Source of the DNA: JBCBCP01 sp039178165
Lineage (GTDB): Bacteria > Pseudomonadota > Alphaproteobacteria > Rhodobacterales > Rhodobacteraceae
Reading direction: 5' to 3'
DNA length: 6,826 bases
Assembly: GCA_039178165.1 (NCBI GenBank)
Contig: JBCDFL010000178.1
Span: forward strand, 1 to 6,826
The position numbers were made by a program, and so were the translations under genes. The notes under the pieces are model-generated. The model searched no databases. It had not been told where the DNA came from and worked only from the letters and a program-made list of their open reading frames with translations. Positions 1-6,202 of this stretch are shown here, in pieces; position 1 is the stretch's first letter; every line of letters starts with the position of its first letter.

Positions 1-623
1 ACGGTTGGAATTCCGATCAACGCGCGGATGCGGATGTGCGCGCAGCGCTTGGCCCGCTCGGTATCCCTGTGGAAGATGCCGCCGCCGCGCTGACCTATCT
101 GCCGCTCGAGACGCTGTCACCCGCCGCCTTCCGCTTGCTGCGGCTGCGCGAGACGCTGGGCCTTCGGTCCTGTGTGAACACGGTGCTGCGAATGTGGAAC
201 CCCAGCCGCGCGCGGGCGCAGGTGCAGGGTGTGTTCCACCCTTCCTATCGGGGCCTGCAGGCGCTGGCCGCAGAGCGGCTGGGGCAGGGCGATCTGACCG
301 TCATCAAAGGCGGCGGCGGCGAGTTTGAGCGGCATCCCGGCAAGGATATTGCGGTGTACGGCTTGCGCGCGGGCGCGCATATCCAGCAAACGGCGCCGGC
401 GATGCCATACGCAGCGCGGCGTCTGCACGACGCGAGCGAAACGATTGATGTCTCGGCCCTCTGGGCCGGCACGCAAAACGATGCCTTTGCCATCGATACG
501 GTCACCGGCACGGCCGCCCTTGCGCTTTGGACGCTGGGGGCCGCGGCCACGATCCAAGACAGCGAAGTGATGGCCCGCGCCCTTTGGGCAGACAGGCTGA
601 CACGTCAGGAGAAATGCGCATGA
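1..623 (+). CDS. TrpD2/YbiB-like glycosyl transferase family protein (3' part, start outside window)
   Basis: The frame is open from the left edge (first whole codon at 3) to the TGA at 621-623, giving about 206 C-terminal residues. The GTG at 36 is internal. The pattern LGLRSCVNTVLRMWNP, then a short gap, HPSY and IKGGGGEFERHPGK, lines up from memory with E. coli YbiB (GVRNSAHTLAKL...HPEY...MHGTEGEVYANP). YbiB is a TrpD2 protein with the anthranilate phosphoribosyltransferase fold (class IV phosphoribosyltransferase) but without proven TrpD activity; E. coli YbiB is reported to bind nucleic acid. The C-terminal IQDSEVMARALWADR resembles the TrpD2 helical tail. The gene overlaps cysG by ATGA, so the two are very probably co-transcribed. 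Many alphaproteobacteria carry a gene annotated as a glycosyl transferase family protein beside siroheme synthase, but its role there is unknown. The family call is fairly secure; the function is not. Confidence 0.8.
   Translation, partial: GWNSDQRADADVRAALGPLGIPVEDAAAALTYLPLETLSPAAFRLLRLRETLGLRSCVNTVLRMWNPSRARAQVQGVFHPSYRGLQALAAERLGQGDLTVIKGGGGEFERHPGKDIAVYGLRAGAHIQQTAPAMPYAARRLHDASETIDVSALWAGTQNDAFAIDTVTGTAALALWTLGAAATIQDSEVMARALWADRLTRQEKCA
607..611 (+). promoter_or_regulatory. Ribosome binding site of cysG
   Basis: AGGAG ends 8 bases before the ATG at 620 and only 2 bases before an in-frame ATG at 614. The spacing selects 620 as the start. The site lies inside the last codons of the upstream gene, which fits translational coupling. 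Confidence 0.7.
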
Positions 624-2020
624 AGACGTTTCCGATGTTCCTCACCATGCGGGGCCGTAGGGTCATCATCGCCGGCGGTGGTGAGCAGGCCGCGCAGAAA
701 TGCCGCCTGATGCTGAAGACCGAGGCGCGGATCGTCCTTCTTGCGCCGGACCTAGAGCCGGAGCTTCACAGCATTCACGACGCCGGCCGCGTCGATTGGG
801 AGCGGGGCGCGATCACGCCCTCGTCCTTTGCGGATGCGGCGCTGGTGTTCATCGCGACCGGCTGTCCGGGGATCGACGCGAGCCTGCATGCCCTGGCGAA
901 GGCGGCCGGCGCGGTGGTCAATGTCGTAGACCAGCCCGATCTGTGCGATGCGATCACGCCGTCCATCGTGGACCGCGACCCGGTCGTCGTCGCCATCGGC
1001 ACGGAAGGGACTGCGCCCGTCTTGGGCCGTCAGATCAAGACCAAGGTCGAGCAGATGCTGGAGCCGCGCCTGGGCGATCTGGCCGCACTGGCGGGCCGTC
1101 TGCGCAACGCGGCCGCCGCGCGCCTTGGTCCGCGCCAGCGCCGCGACCTGTGGGCATGGGTCTTCAACGGTCCGGTGCGTGAGCGCTTCGCCGCAGGGGC
1201 GGAACGGGACGCCGCGCGGATGGTGAAAGACGCGATTTCCGCCGGCAAAGTGCCCGAACCGTCGAGCAGCCCGGTCGCCTTGGTCGGCGCCGGGCCGGGC
1301 TCCGCCGATCTGATTACGCTGCGCGGGGTCAAGCGCCTGCAGGAGGCGGACGTCATCTTCTACGACCGGCTGGTCGATCCTGAGCTGCTAGAGCTCGCCC
1401 GCCGGGATGCGGAACGGGTCTATGTCGGCAAGACGCCGGGCAGCCAGGCCTGGCCGCAGGAGCGGATCAACGGCGTGATCGTGTCGGCGGCCTTGCAGGG
1501 CAAGCGGGTCGTGCGCCTCAAATGCGGGGACCCGGGCGTTTTCGCCCGCGGCGCGGAAGAGGCCGAAGCGCTCGCCGCGCATGGCCTGGCCTGCGAAATC
1601 GTGCCGGGCGTGACCTCCGCCAGCGGCTGCGCGGCGGAGGCCGGGGATTTCCTGACCGAACGGGGCAAGATCGACACGCTCGTCCTGACAACGGGCACAA
1701 GCGCTGTCGCGGGGGAGACGCCGGACTGGATGGCCTATCTGCACGAAGGTGCGCGTATCGGCATCTACATGGGCGTCGGCGCCGCGGAACGGATCACGCA
1801 GGCCTTGAACCAATCCGGCCTGGCGCAGGAGGTGGACGTGCTCGTCGTCAGCAAGGGCGGCACGCCCGACGCTGCACAGCTGCGCTGCCGCGGGGCGGAC
1901 CTGGCCAGCGCGGTCGCAGCGCGGCCCGACATCGTGAACCCCGCGATGATTTTCCTGACCTTCCCGAAACGCACAGCCGTATCGCGCCCTGCGGCGCCAC
2001 CGCTGTTGAAGGCGGTGTAG
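620..2020 (+). CDS. cysG: Siroheme synthase CysG (SUMT / precorrin-2 dehydrogenase / sirohydrochlorin ferrochelatase)
   Basis: This 466-residue protein (E. coli CysG has 457) makes siroheme from uroporphyrinogen III for sulfite and nitrite reductases. Residues 1-210 are the dehydrogenase/ferrochelatase half: the NAD-binding GGG at 19-21, NVVD at 101-104 (matching catalytic Asp104 of the enteric enzyme) and PSIVDRDP at 114-121. Residues 217-452 are the SAM-dependent methyltransferase half: VGAGPGSADLITLRG at 222-236, YDRLV with D249, GK at 270-271, RLKCGDPGVFARG at 299-311, PGVTSASGC at 329-337 and YMGVG at 383-387. D249 and K271 correspond to the proposed SUMT proton acceptor and donor. Position 128, a phosphoserine in the enteric enzyme, is Thr here. 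The start at 620 overlaps the previous stop as ATGA and has AGGAG at proper spacing. The cytoplasmic enzyme is complete with no frameshift. The sulfite or nitrite reductase genes often found with cysG are not downstream; they may lie left of the window. Confidence 0.96.
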   Translation: MKTFPMFLTMRGRRVIIAGGGEQAAQKCRLMLKTEARIVLLAPDLEPELHSIHDAGRVDWERGAITPSSFADAALVFIATGCPGIDASLHALAKAAGAVVNVVDQPDLCDAITPSIVDRDPVVVAIGTEGTAPVLGRQIKTKVEQMLEPRLGDLAALAGRLRNAAAARLGPRQRRDLWAWVFNGPVRERFAAGAERDAARMVKDAISAGKVPEPSSSPVALVGAGPGSADLITLRGVKRLQEADVIFYDRLVDPELLELARRDAERVYVGKTPGSQAWPQERINGVIVSAALQGKRVVRLKCGDPGVFARGAEEAEALAAHGLACEIVPGVTSASGCAAEAGDFLTERGKIDTLVLTTGTSAVAGETPDWMAYLHEGARIGIYMGVGAAERITQALNQSGLAQEVDVLVVSKGGTPDAAQLRCRGADLASAVAARPDIVNPAMIFLTFPKRTAVSRPAAPPLLKAV

Positions 2021-2025
2021 GCGGG

Positions 2026-3411
2026 TTAGCCGTCTTCGGTCAGCGCGCCGCTTTCCCAATTGCCGGTCGCCGTCTCTCCGGTGGCGTAGCGCATCGTGCC
2101 GGTCCCCTGGCGGCGGCCGGAACGGAACGTGCCCTCGTAGACGTCCCCGTTGGCATAGGTCGCAACGCCCGTACCTTCGATTTCGCCCCGGGCCCATTGG
2201 CCTTCGTAGACGAAGCCGTCCGCCATGACGATGCGCCCGGTTCCGTGGCGCTGGCCGTCCAGGAACTCGCCCGTGTAGGTCGTGCCGTCCGGGTAGACGG
2301 ACGTGCCGGTCCCGTCGCGGCGTCCGTCTTTCCACGCGCCTTCATAGCGGTAGCCGTCGGCATAGGTCATGACGCCCTGACCGTCATGTTTGGCGGATCG
2401 AAACTGACCCTCGTAGACCACGCCGTTGGGGTAGGTCGCTTTGCCGGTGCCTTCGATCACGCCGGCGACCCAGTCGCCTTCGTAGGTCGAGCCGTCGGCA
2501 TAGGTGATCTTGCCCTCCCCGTCGGCGAGGTCGTCGCGGAAGCTGCCTTCGTACACCGAGCCGTCGGGATAGGTGACGCGGCCCGTCCCCTCGATCTGGC
2601 CGGCGACCCATGCGCCGACATAGGTGTAGCCGTCGTTGCCGGTGAAGGTGCCCTGACCCTCGCGCCGGTCCCCGCGGAAGTCGCCCTCGTAGACATCGCC
2701 ATTGGCGTAGGTGACCTTGCCCGTCCCCTCGCGGCGGCCGGCGACCAAGTCCCCTTCGTAGACGTCGCCGTTGGGCTGTGTCAGCGTGCCTGTCCCGTCG
2801 AATTGGCCGTCGACCCAGGAGCCGGTGTAGACCAGCCCGTCGGGCATGGTCAGCGTGCCGGTACCGTGGCGTTTGCCCGCGCGCACGTCGCCATCGTAGA
2901 CAGACCCGTCGGCATGGGTGATCGTACCGATCCCCTGTTTGACGCCGTCGACCCAGTCGCCTTTGTACTCGTAGCCGCCCGGCGACTGCATCACGCCCTT
3001 GCCGTGGTGCTTGGCGTTGCGGAATTGCCCTTCGTAGCGGACACCGTTGGCGTAAATGGCGATGCCGTCGCCCATGATCGTGCCGTTTTCCCAGGTGCCC
3101 TCGAACGTGCCACCGTCGGCAAAGGTGATCTTGCCGAAGCCTTCGGGTTTGCCCTTCGCGAACGCGCCTTCGTAGACGGAGCCGTTGGGAAAGCGCGCGG
3201 TGCCTTGACCGCGGATTTCGCCTTCCACCCATTGGCCGGTATATTCGTAGCCATTGGGCAGCCTGTAGGTGCCGGTGCCGTGCTGCAGCCCATTCTGAAA
3301 CGTGCCTTCGTAGATCCCGCCGTCGTCATATTGCTTGGTCAGGACCTGCCCGTCCTGCGCCAGCGCAGCGGTGCCCAAAGTGGCCGCCAAGATGAGCGTC
3401 ATGATCCGCAT
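2026..3411 (-). CDS. Exported MORN-repeat protein, 18 full repeats
   Basis: This is a 461-residue protein. Residues 1-18 form a typical Sec signal peptide: a short basic start (MR), the hydrophobic stretch LILAATLGTAALA and an A-x-A site before Gln19. After a 14-residue linker, residues 33-446 are 18 MORN repeats of exactly 23 residues with no insertion or deletion, consensus xYEGxFxxGxxxGTGxxxYxDG. A degenerate 15-residue partial repeat ends the protein. MORN repeats form elongated beta-hairpin arrays; in various proteins they bind lipids or proteins or act as spacers. An export signal implies the periplasm or outside the cell, not the cytoplasmic face of a membrane. The start at 3411 was chosen over the longer in-frame ATG at 3498 because it puts the signal peptide first and has GGGGA 5 bases upstream. 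No catalytic domain or lipobox is present. The partner and function are unknown. It is transcribed away from nadE and converges on cysG. Confidence 0.93.
   Translation of the reverse strand: MRIMTLILAATLGTAALAQDGQVLTKQYDDGGIYEGTFQNGLQHGTGTYRLPNGYEYTGQWVEGEIRGQGTARFPNGSVYEGAFAKGKPEGFGKITFADGGTFEGTWENGTIMGDGIAIYANGVRYEGQFRNAKHHGKGVMQSPGGYEYKGDWVDGVKQGIGTITHADGSVYDGDVRAGKRHGTGTLTMPDGLVYTGSWVDGQFDGTGTLTQPNGDVYEGDLVAGRREGTGKVTYANGDVYEGDFRGDRREGQGTFTGNDGYTYVGAWVAGQIEGTGRVTYPDGSVYEGSFRDDLADGEGKITYADGSTYEGDWVAGVIEGTGKATYPNGVVYEGQFRSAKHDGQGVMTYADGYRYEGAWKDGRRDGTGTSVYPDGTTYTGEFLDGQRHGTGRIVMADGFVYEGQWARGEIEGTGVATYANGDVYEGTFRSGRRQGTGTMRYATGETATGNWESGALTEDG
2074..3315 (-). repeat. 18 tandem 69-bp MORN-coding repeats (two 9-unit blocks)
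   Basis: Eighteen 69-bp units run without a gap from 3315 down to 2074, and a 45-base partial unit follows to 2029. Residue 6 of each unit alternates Phe-type and Trp-type: F in 1, 3, 5 and W in 2, 4, 6, 8. Units 7 and 9 have V and L in the F slot. The alternation slips once, between units 9 and 10, then runs F, W, F, W from 10 to 19. Units 1-9 (3315-2695) and 10-18 (2694-2074) resemble each other at the same offset. The clearest case is units 5 and 14, which alone carry the AKH variant in YEGQFR-x-AKH-x-G-x-GVM. By hand count their DNA is 46/69 identical, so the duplication is old. Confidence 0.85.
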
Positions 3412-3416
3412 ATGTG

Positions 3417-3421
3417 TCCCC
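3417..3421 (-). promoter_or_regulatory. Ribosome binding site of the MORN gene
   Basis: On the minus strand GGGGA lies 5 bases upstream of the ATG at 3411 (context ACGGGGACACAT then ATG). It decides for the start that places the signal peptide at the N-terminus. Confidence 0.5.
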
Positions 3422-3469
3422 GTCTGCCCGTGTTGTCCCCTCGGCCGCGCGGCGGACCGCGCCGCTGAA

Positions 3470-3498
3470 AAACTACGCCAAGGGGCGCGGGCTCGCAA
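3470..3498 (-). promoter_or_regulatory. Possible sigma-70-like promoter for the MORN gene
   Basis: On the minus strand TTGCGA (3498-3493) is followed after 17 bases by TAGTTT (3475-3470). These match TTGACA at 4 of 6 and TATAAT at 3 of 6 positions. It would give a leader of about 50 bases to the ATG at 3411. This is the best hexamer pair I found in the divergent region 3412-3593. No comparable plus-strand promoter for nadE stood out. In DNA this GC-rich the match could be chance. Confidence 0.22.
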
Positions 3499-3580
3499 CC
3501 GACATCGGGGCGCGCGCGCGGCGTTCGGCCGCTTCTCCCTTGCCGGGCCGGGCGATCTGCGACATGTCTCGGCCCAGCAA

Positions 3581-3585
3581 AGGGG
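3581..3585 (+). promoter_or_regulatory. Ribosome binding site of nadE
   Basis: AGGGG lies 8 bases before the ATG at 3594, within a purine-rich run AAAGGGGCAGGG. It supports 3594 over the in-frame ATG at 3564 and the further upstream start at 3414. Confidence 0.5.
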
Positions 3586-3593
3586 CAGGGCGT

Positions 3594-5252
3594 ATGACGG
3601 GCCAGTTTCGCATCACATTGGGGCAGTTGAACCCCACCGTCGGCGATATCGAGGGCAATGCCGCGCTCGCGCTGGACGCCTGGCGCCAGGGCAAGGCGGC
3701 GGGCGCCGATCTGGTTGCGCTGCCGGAGCTGTTCCTGATCGGCTACAACCCGCAGGATGTGGTGCGCAAGCCGGCCTTTCACAAAGCTGCGATGGCAAGG
3801 GCGGAGGCCTTGGCCGCCGAGACCGCAGACGGTCCCGCGCTCGCCATCGGCGCGCCTTGGGCAGAGGACGGGCGCCTCTACAATGCCTACCTGATCTGCA
3901 GCGGCGGGCGGATCGTCACCAAGGTCTTCAAGCACGAATTGCCCAACGACACGGTGTTCGACGAGGTGCGCATTTTCGATGCCGGTGATCTGGGCGGCCC
4001 TTACGCGGTCGGCCCCGTGCGCATCGGCTCCCCCATTTGCGAGGATGCCTGGCATGCCGACGTGCCAGAAACGCTGGCGGAGACGGGGGCGGAGTTCCTG
4101 CTTGTGCCCAACGGCTCCCCCTACGACCGGGAAAAGTACGACACGCGGCTGAACCTCATGGTCGCCCGGGTGGTGGAGACGGAGCTGCCGCTCATCTACC
4201 TCAACATGGTGGGGGGGCAGGACGATCAGGTCTTCGACGGCGCGTCCTTTGCCCTGAACCCGGGTGGAGAGCTGGCCCTGCGCCTGCCGACCTTCGACGC
4301 GGCCGTCCGGCACGTGGACCTCGCGCGCGGCCCACAGGGCTGGCGCATCGTGCCGGGTGAGATTGCGCCAATGGGCGATGAATGGGCGCAGGATTACCGC
4401 GCGATGGTGCAAGGCCTGCGCGATTATTGCGGCAAGACCGGCTTCAGCAAAGTGCTGCTGGGCATGTCCGGAGGCATCGATTCGGCCCTCGTTGCGACCA
4501 TTGCGGTCGACGCGCTGGGGGCGGAGAATGTGCGCTGCGTCATGCTGCCGTCGGAATACACCTCATCCGAAAGCCTGGAGGATGCGGAGGCGTGTGCAAA
4601 GGCGCTGGGCGCCCGCTACGACTACCTGCCCATCGGCGGCCCGCGGGCCGCGGTGACCCAAGCGCTCGGTCCTCTGTTCGAGGGCACCGCGCCGGGTCTG
4701 ACCGAAGAGAATATCCAGTCCCGCCTGCGCGGCCTGCTTCTGATGGCGCTGAGCAACAAGTTCGGGGAGATGCTTCTGACAACCGGCAACAAGTCGGAGG
4801 TCGCGGTGGGATACGCCACGATCTACGGCGACATGTCGGGCGGCTACAATCCGATCAAAGACCTCTACAAGATGCGCGTATTCGAGACGTGCCGCTGGCG
4901 CAACGCCAACCACGCCGCATGGATGAAAGGGCCCGCGGGCGAGGTGATCCCTGATCGGATCATCACCAAGCCGCCGTCGGCCGAGTTGCGCGAGGATCAG
5001 AAGGACAGCGACAGCCTGCCCGATTACCCGGTTCTGGACCGGATGTTGGAGATCTTGGTGGATCAGGACGGCTCCATCGCGGATTGCGTGGCGGCGGGCT
5101 TCGATGCCGACACGGCGCGCAAGGTGGAGCGTCTGATTTACCTCAGCGAATACAAGCGCTTTCAATCTGCGCCCGGCACGCGGCTGAGCGCGCGGGCCTT
5201 CTGGCTCGACCGGCGCTACCCCATCGTCAACGGATGGCGGGACCGAGGGTAA
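3594..5252 (+). CDS. nadE: Glutamine-dependent NAD+ synthetase (nitrilase-type amidase fused to NAD synthase)
   Basis: This 552-residue cytoplasmic enzyme makes the last step of NAD+ synthesis, amidating deamido-NAD+ with ammonia released from glutamine and using ATP. Residues 5-250 are the nitrilase-like glutaminase, with the Glu-Lys-Cys triad visible as E45 (LPELFLIGY), K113 (FKHELPN) and C149 (SPICEDAWH). Residues 270-552 are the synthetase: the ATP-pyrophosphatase loop LLGMSGGIDSALVA at 288-301, TTGNKSEVAVGYATIYGDMS at 396-415, KPPSAELREDQKDSDSLP at 459-476 and KRFQSAPGTRLS at 521-532. The length is normal for the two-domain family and nothing is truncated. The chosen start gives the family-typical N-terminus (FRITLGQLNPTVGDI); a longer reading would add 60 unusual Arg/Ala-rich residues. 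The gene is divergent from the MORN gene, and the Hint gene follows in the same direction 64 bases later. Confidence 0.96.
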   Translation: MTGQFRITLGQLNPTVGDIEGNAALALDAWRQGKAAGADLVALPELFLIGYNPQDVVRKPAFHKAAMARAEALAAETADGPALAIGAPWAEDGRLYNAYLICSGGRIVTKVFKHELPNDTVFDEVRIFDAGDLGGPYAVGPVRIGSPICEDAWHADVPETLAETGAEFLLVPNGSPYDREKYDTRLNLMVARVVETELPLIYLNMVGGQDDQVFDGASFALNPGGELALRLPTFDAAVRHVDLARGPQGWRIVPGEIAPMGDEWAQDYRAMVQGLRDYCGKTGFSKVLLGMSGGIDSALVATIAVDALGAENVRCVMLPSEYTSSESLEDAEACAKALGARYDYLPIGGPRAAVTQALGPLFEGTAPGLTEENIQSRLRGLLLMALSNKFGEMLLTTGNKSEVAVGYATIYGDMSGGYNPIKDLYKMRVFETCRWRNANHAAWMKGPAGEVIPDRIITKPPSAELREDQKDSDSLPDYPVLDRMLEILVDQDGSIADCVAAGFDADTARKVERLIYLSEYKRFQSAPGTRLSARAFWLDRRYPIVNGWRDRG

Positions 5253-5282
5253 GGCGGTAACCCTGCGTTAAGGCGCGCCTGC

Positions 5283-5300
5283 GATACCCAATTGGGTATC
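5283..5300. promoter_or_regulatory. 18-bp perfect palindrome upstream of the Hint gene (operator candidate)
   Basis: GATACCCAATTGGGTATC is a perfect inverted repeat without spacer. It lies 30 bases after the nadE stop and ends 5 bases before the ribosome binding site of the Hint gene. Its AT-containing centre stands out in GC-rich DNA. As DNA it has the form of a binding site for a dimeric regulator. As RNA it could form a 7-bp stem with an AATT loop just ahead of the ribosome binding site. There is no T-run after it, so an intrinsic terminator for nadE is unlikely. Confidence 0.5.
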
Positions 5301-5305
5301 AATGT

Positions 5306-5312
5306 GGGAGGG
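5306..5312 (+). promoter_or_regulatory. Ribosome binding site of the Hint gene
   Basis: GGGAGGG lies 4 bases before the ATG at 5317. The in-frame ATG at 5302 sits upstream of this motif and has only the palindrome in front of it, so 5317 is the better start. Confidence 0.6.
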
Positions 5313-5316
5313 TTTC

Positions 5317-5949
5317 ATGCGCCAGCGCCGGATGCGCGATATCATCTGCTTTTGCCAGGGCACGCGGATCGCCACGCCCGGCGGCGCCGTCCCCGTGGGC
5401 CAGTTGCGTCAAGGCGATCTGGTGCTGACCCGCGATAACGGCCCCCAGCCGGTCCTCTGGCGCGCGTCCAGCGCGGTTCGGGGGCAGGGCGCTGCGGCGC
5501 CGGTCACCATCCGCGCTGGGATGCTAGGGGCAGAGCGTGACCTGATGGTCTCCGCCGCGCACCGCATCCTGCTGGATCACGACGGTGTGGCAGAGCGGTT
5601 CGATGAGCCCGAAATCCTCTTTCCCGCGAAGGGTCTGATCGATGACGACGTCATCTTTCAGCGGGAGGTATCGGAGGTGCGGTATTATCACCTCCTGCTG
5701 GAACGCCACGAGGTACTGCGCGCGAACGGCGTCTGGTGCGAGAGCCTGCGCCTTGGCGATCACCTGCCGGAGACGATGGGCCCCCTCGCGCTGCGCGATT
5801 TCCGCCGGACGGTCGGGATCGACATGCCGGGCAAGCCCGTGTTTGAGGGCGCGCGCCGATTGGTGAAGATCGGGGGCGGGCGCGGTGTGCGCCGGCTCTA
5901 CGGCCTTGGCCCGCCGAACGAGGGGCTGAAGCTTAGGGTGGCGAGCTAG
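5317..5949 (+). CDS. Stand-alone Hint (hedgehog/intein) domain protein, Hint_2 type
   Basis: This is a 210-residue protein. Residues 11-148 match the Hint_2 pattern of alphaproteobacteria: CFCQGTRIATPGG at 11-23, PVGQLRQGDLVLTRDNG at 26-42, PVLW at 45-48, the SAAHR block with H82, LFPAKGLI at 101-108, and HEVLRANGVWCESL at 131-144. C11 is in the position of the Hint nucleophile; a second Cys (C13) follows in the unusual C-F-C order. Hint domains can catalyse an N-S acyl shift leading to self-splicing or autoprocessing, but activity has not been shown for most Hint_2 proteins. Here only 10 residues precede C11, with no signal peptide, RTX repeat or other exported module, although Hint_2 domains usually sit behind such parts. 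The final 60 residues are an Arg/Gly-rich tail I cannot place. The gene is 64 bases after nadE and converges on the metallopeptidase gene. Domain call strong, role unknown. Confidence 0.85.
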   Translation: MRQRRMRDIICFCQGTRIATPGGAVPVGQLRQGDLVLTRDNGPQPVLWRASSAVRGQGAAAPVTIRAGMLGAERDLMVSAAHRILLDHDGVAERFDEPEILFPAKGLIDDDVIFQREVSEVRYYHLLLERHEVLRANGVWCESLRLGDHLPETMGPLALRDFRRTVGIDMPGKPVFEGARRLVKIGGGRGVRRLYGLGPPNEGLKLRVAS

Positions 5950-6202
5950 CGAGGCGCTGGCCTGGCTTGAGATTTGCAGCGACCACTAACTGCGGTCCCG
6001 TGGGCGATCTTGGGAGCCTTCTTAGGTCAGAGCCTGTGTCGCGCGGCACGGTGCCTGTATGAGCATCGCGCTCCATATTTGGCGTCGGTCGTGGCTCGCT
6101 CTGTGCGCCGCATGTCCAGTTTTTCCCGGCGATATGCGCCCTAGGGGCGAGCGCGAATACAGGCATCTTCGACGCTCAAGCGCCCACAATCTGCGGATAC
6201 CA
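5950..6202. other. Gene-free segment between convergent genes, with structured repeat
   Basis: Between the Hint stop and the metallopeptidase stop I see no credible gene. Open frames exist on both strands but have no ribosome binding site or recognisable domain. No hairpin followed by a T-run was found for either flanking gene. The right half holds the inverted repeat listed separately. The segment is longer than needed between two convergent genes in this otherwise compact window and may be a remnant or a dispersed repeat. Confidence 0.4.
6052..6165. repeat. Interrupted long-range inverted repeat, possible folded RNA or element remnant
   Basis: TGCCTGTAT (6052-6060) pairs with ATACAGGCA (6157-6165). 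After a 5-base bulge (6061-6065), TCGCGCTC (6066-6073) pairs with GAGCGCGA (6149-6156). CATAT (6074-6078) can then pair with ATATG (6132-6136), leaving 6137-6148 as a side bulge that can partly fold on itself. Together this gives 22 perfect pairs in three collinear helices around a loop of about 53 bases. The bulges argue against a recent transposon end. A small RNA or a dispersed palindromic repeat is possible, and so is chance in GC-rich sequence. Confidence 0.4.

Noticed and set aside
1388..2335. Minus-strand frame of about 315 codons across the cysG end and MORN start
   Set aside because: It is Arg-rich, out of frame with the clear MORN gene and antisense to conserved CysG motifs.
1522..3468. 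Long plus-strand open frame of about 648 codons running through the end of cysG and antisense to the MORN array
   Set aside because: It is a shadow: the regular MORN codon pattern avoids stops on the opposite strand and imposes the same 23-residue period. It has no recognisable domain and spans two well-supported genes.
3412..3498. Longer N-terminus of the MORN protein starting at the ATG at 3498
   Set aside because: It would put 29 Arg-rich residues before a good signal peptide. The ATG at 3411 has its own ribosome binding site.
3509..3523. Alternating CG run in the divergent intergenic region
   Set aside because: A run of about ten alternating C and G is expected by chance in such GC-rich DNA; no function can be inferred.
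3414..3593. Longer N-terminus of NadE from 3414 or 3564
   Set aside because: The added residues are Arg/Ala-rich and unlike NadE; the family N-terminus begins right after the ATG at 3594, which has AGGGG at good spacing.
5271..5280. AGGCGCGCCT 10-bp palindrome after nadE
   Set aside because: Short, purely GC in its core and common by chance; weaker than the 18-bp palindrome next to it.
6137..6149. CGCCC-TAG-GGGCG hairpin as terminator of the metallopeptidase operon
   Set aside because: Read on the minus strand it is followed by CATATCGCCGGGAAAAA, with no T-run, so it lacks the intrinsic terminator signature.
5933..6166. Minus-strand frame of 77 codons in the gap after the Hint gene
   Set aside because: No ribosome binding site or known domain; it overlaps the Hint stop and the inverted repeat. 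It could be a spurious frame in a dispersed repeat.
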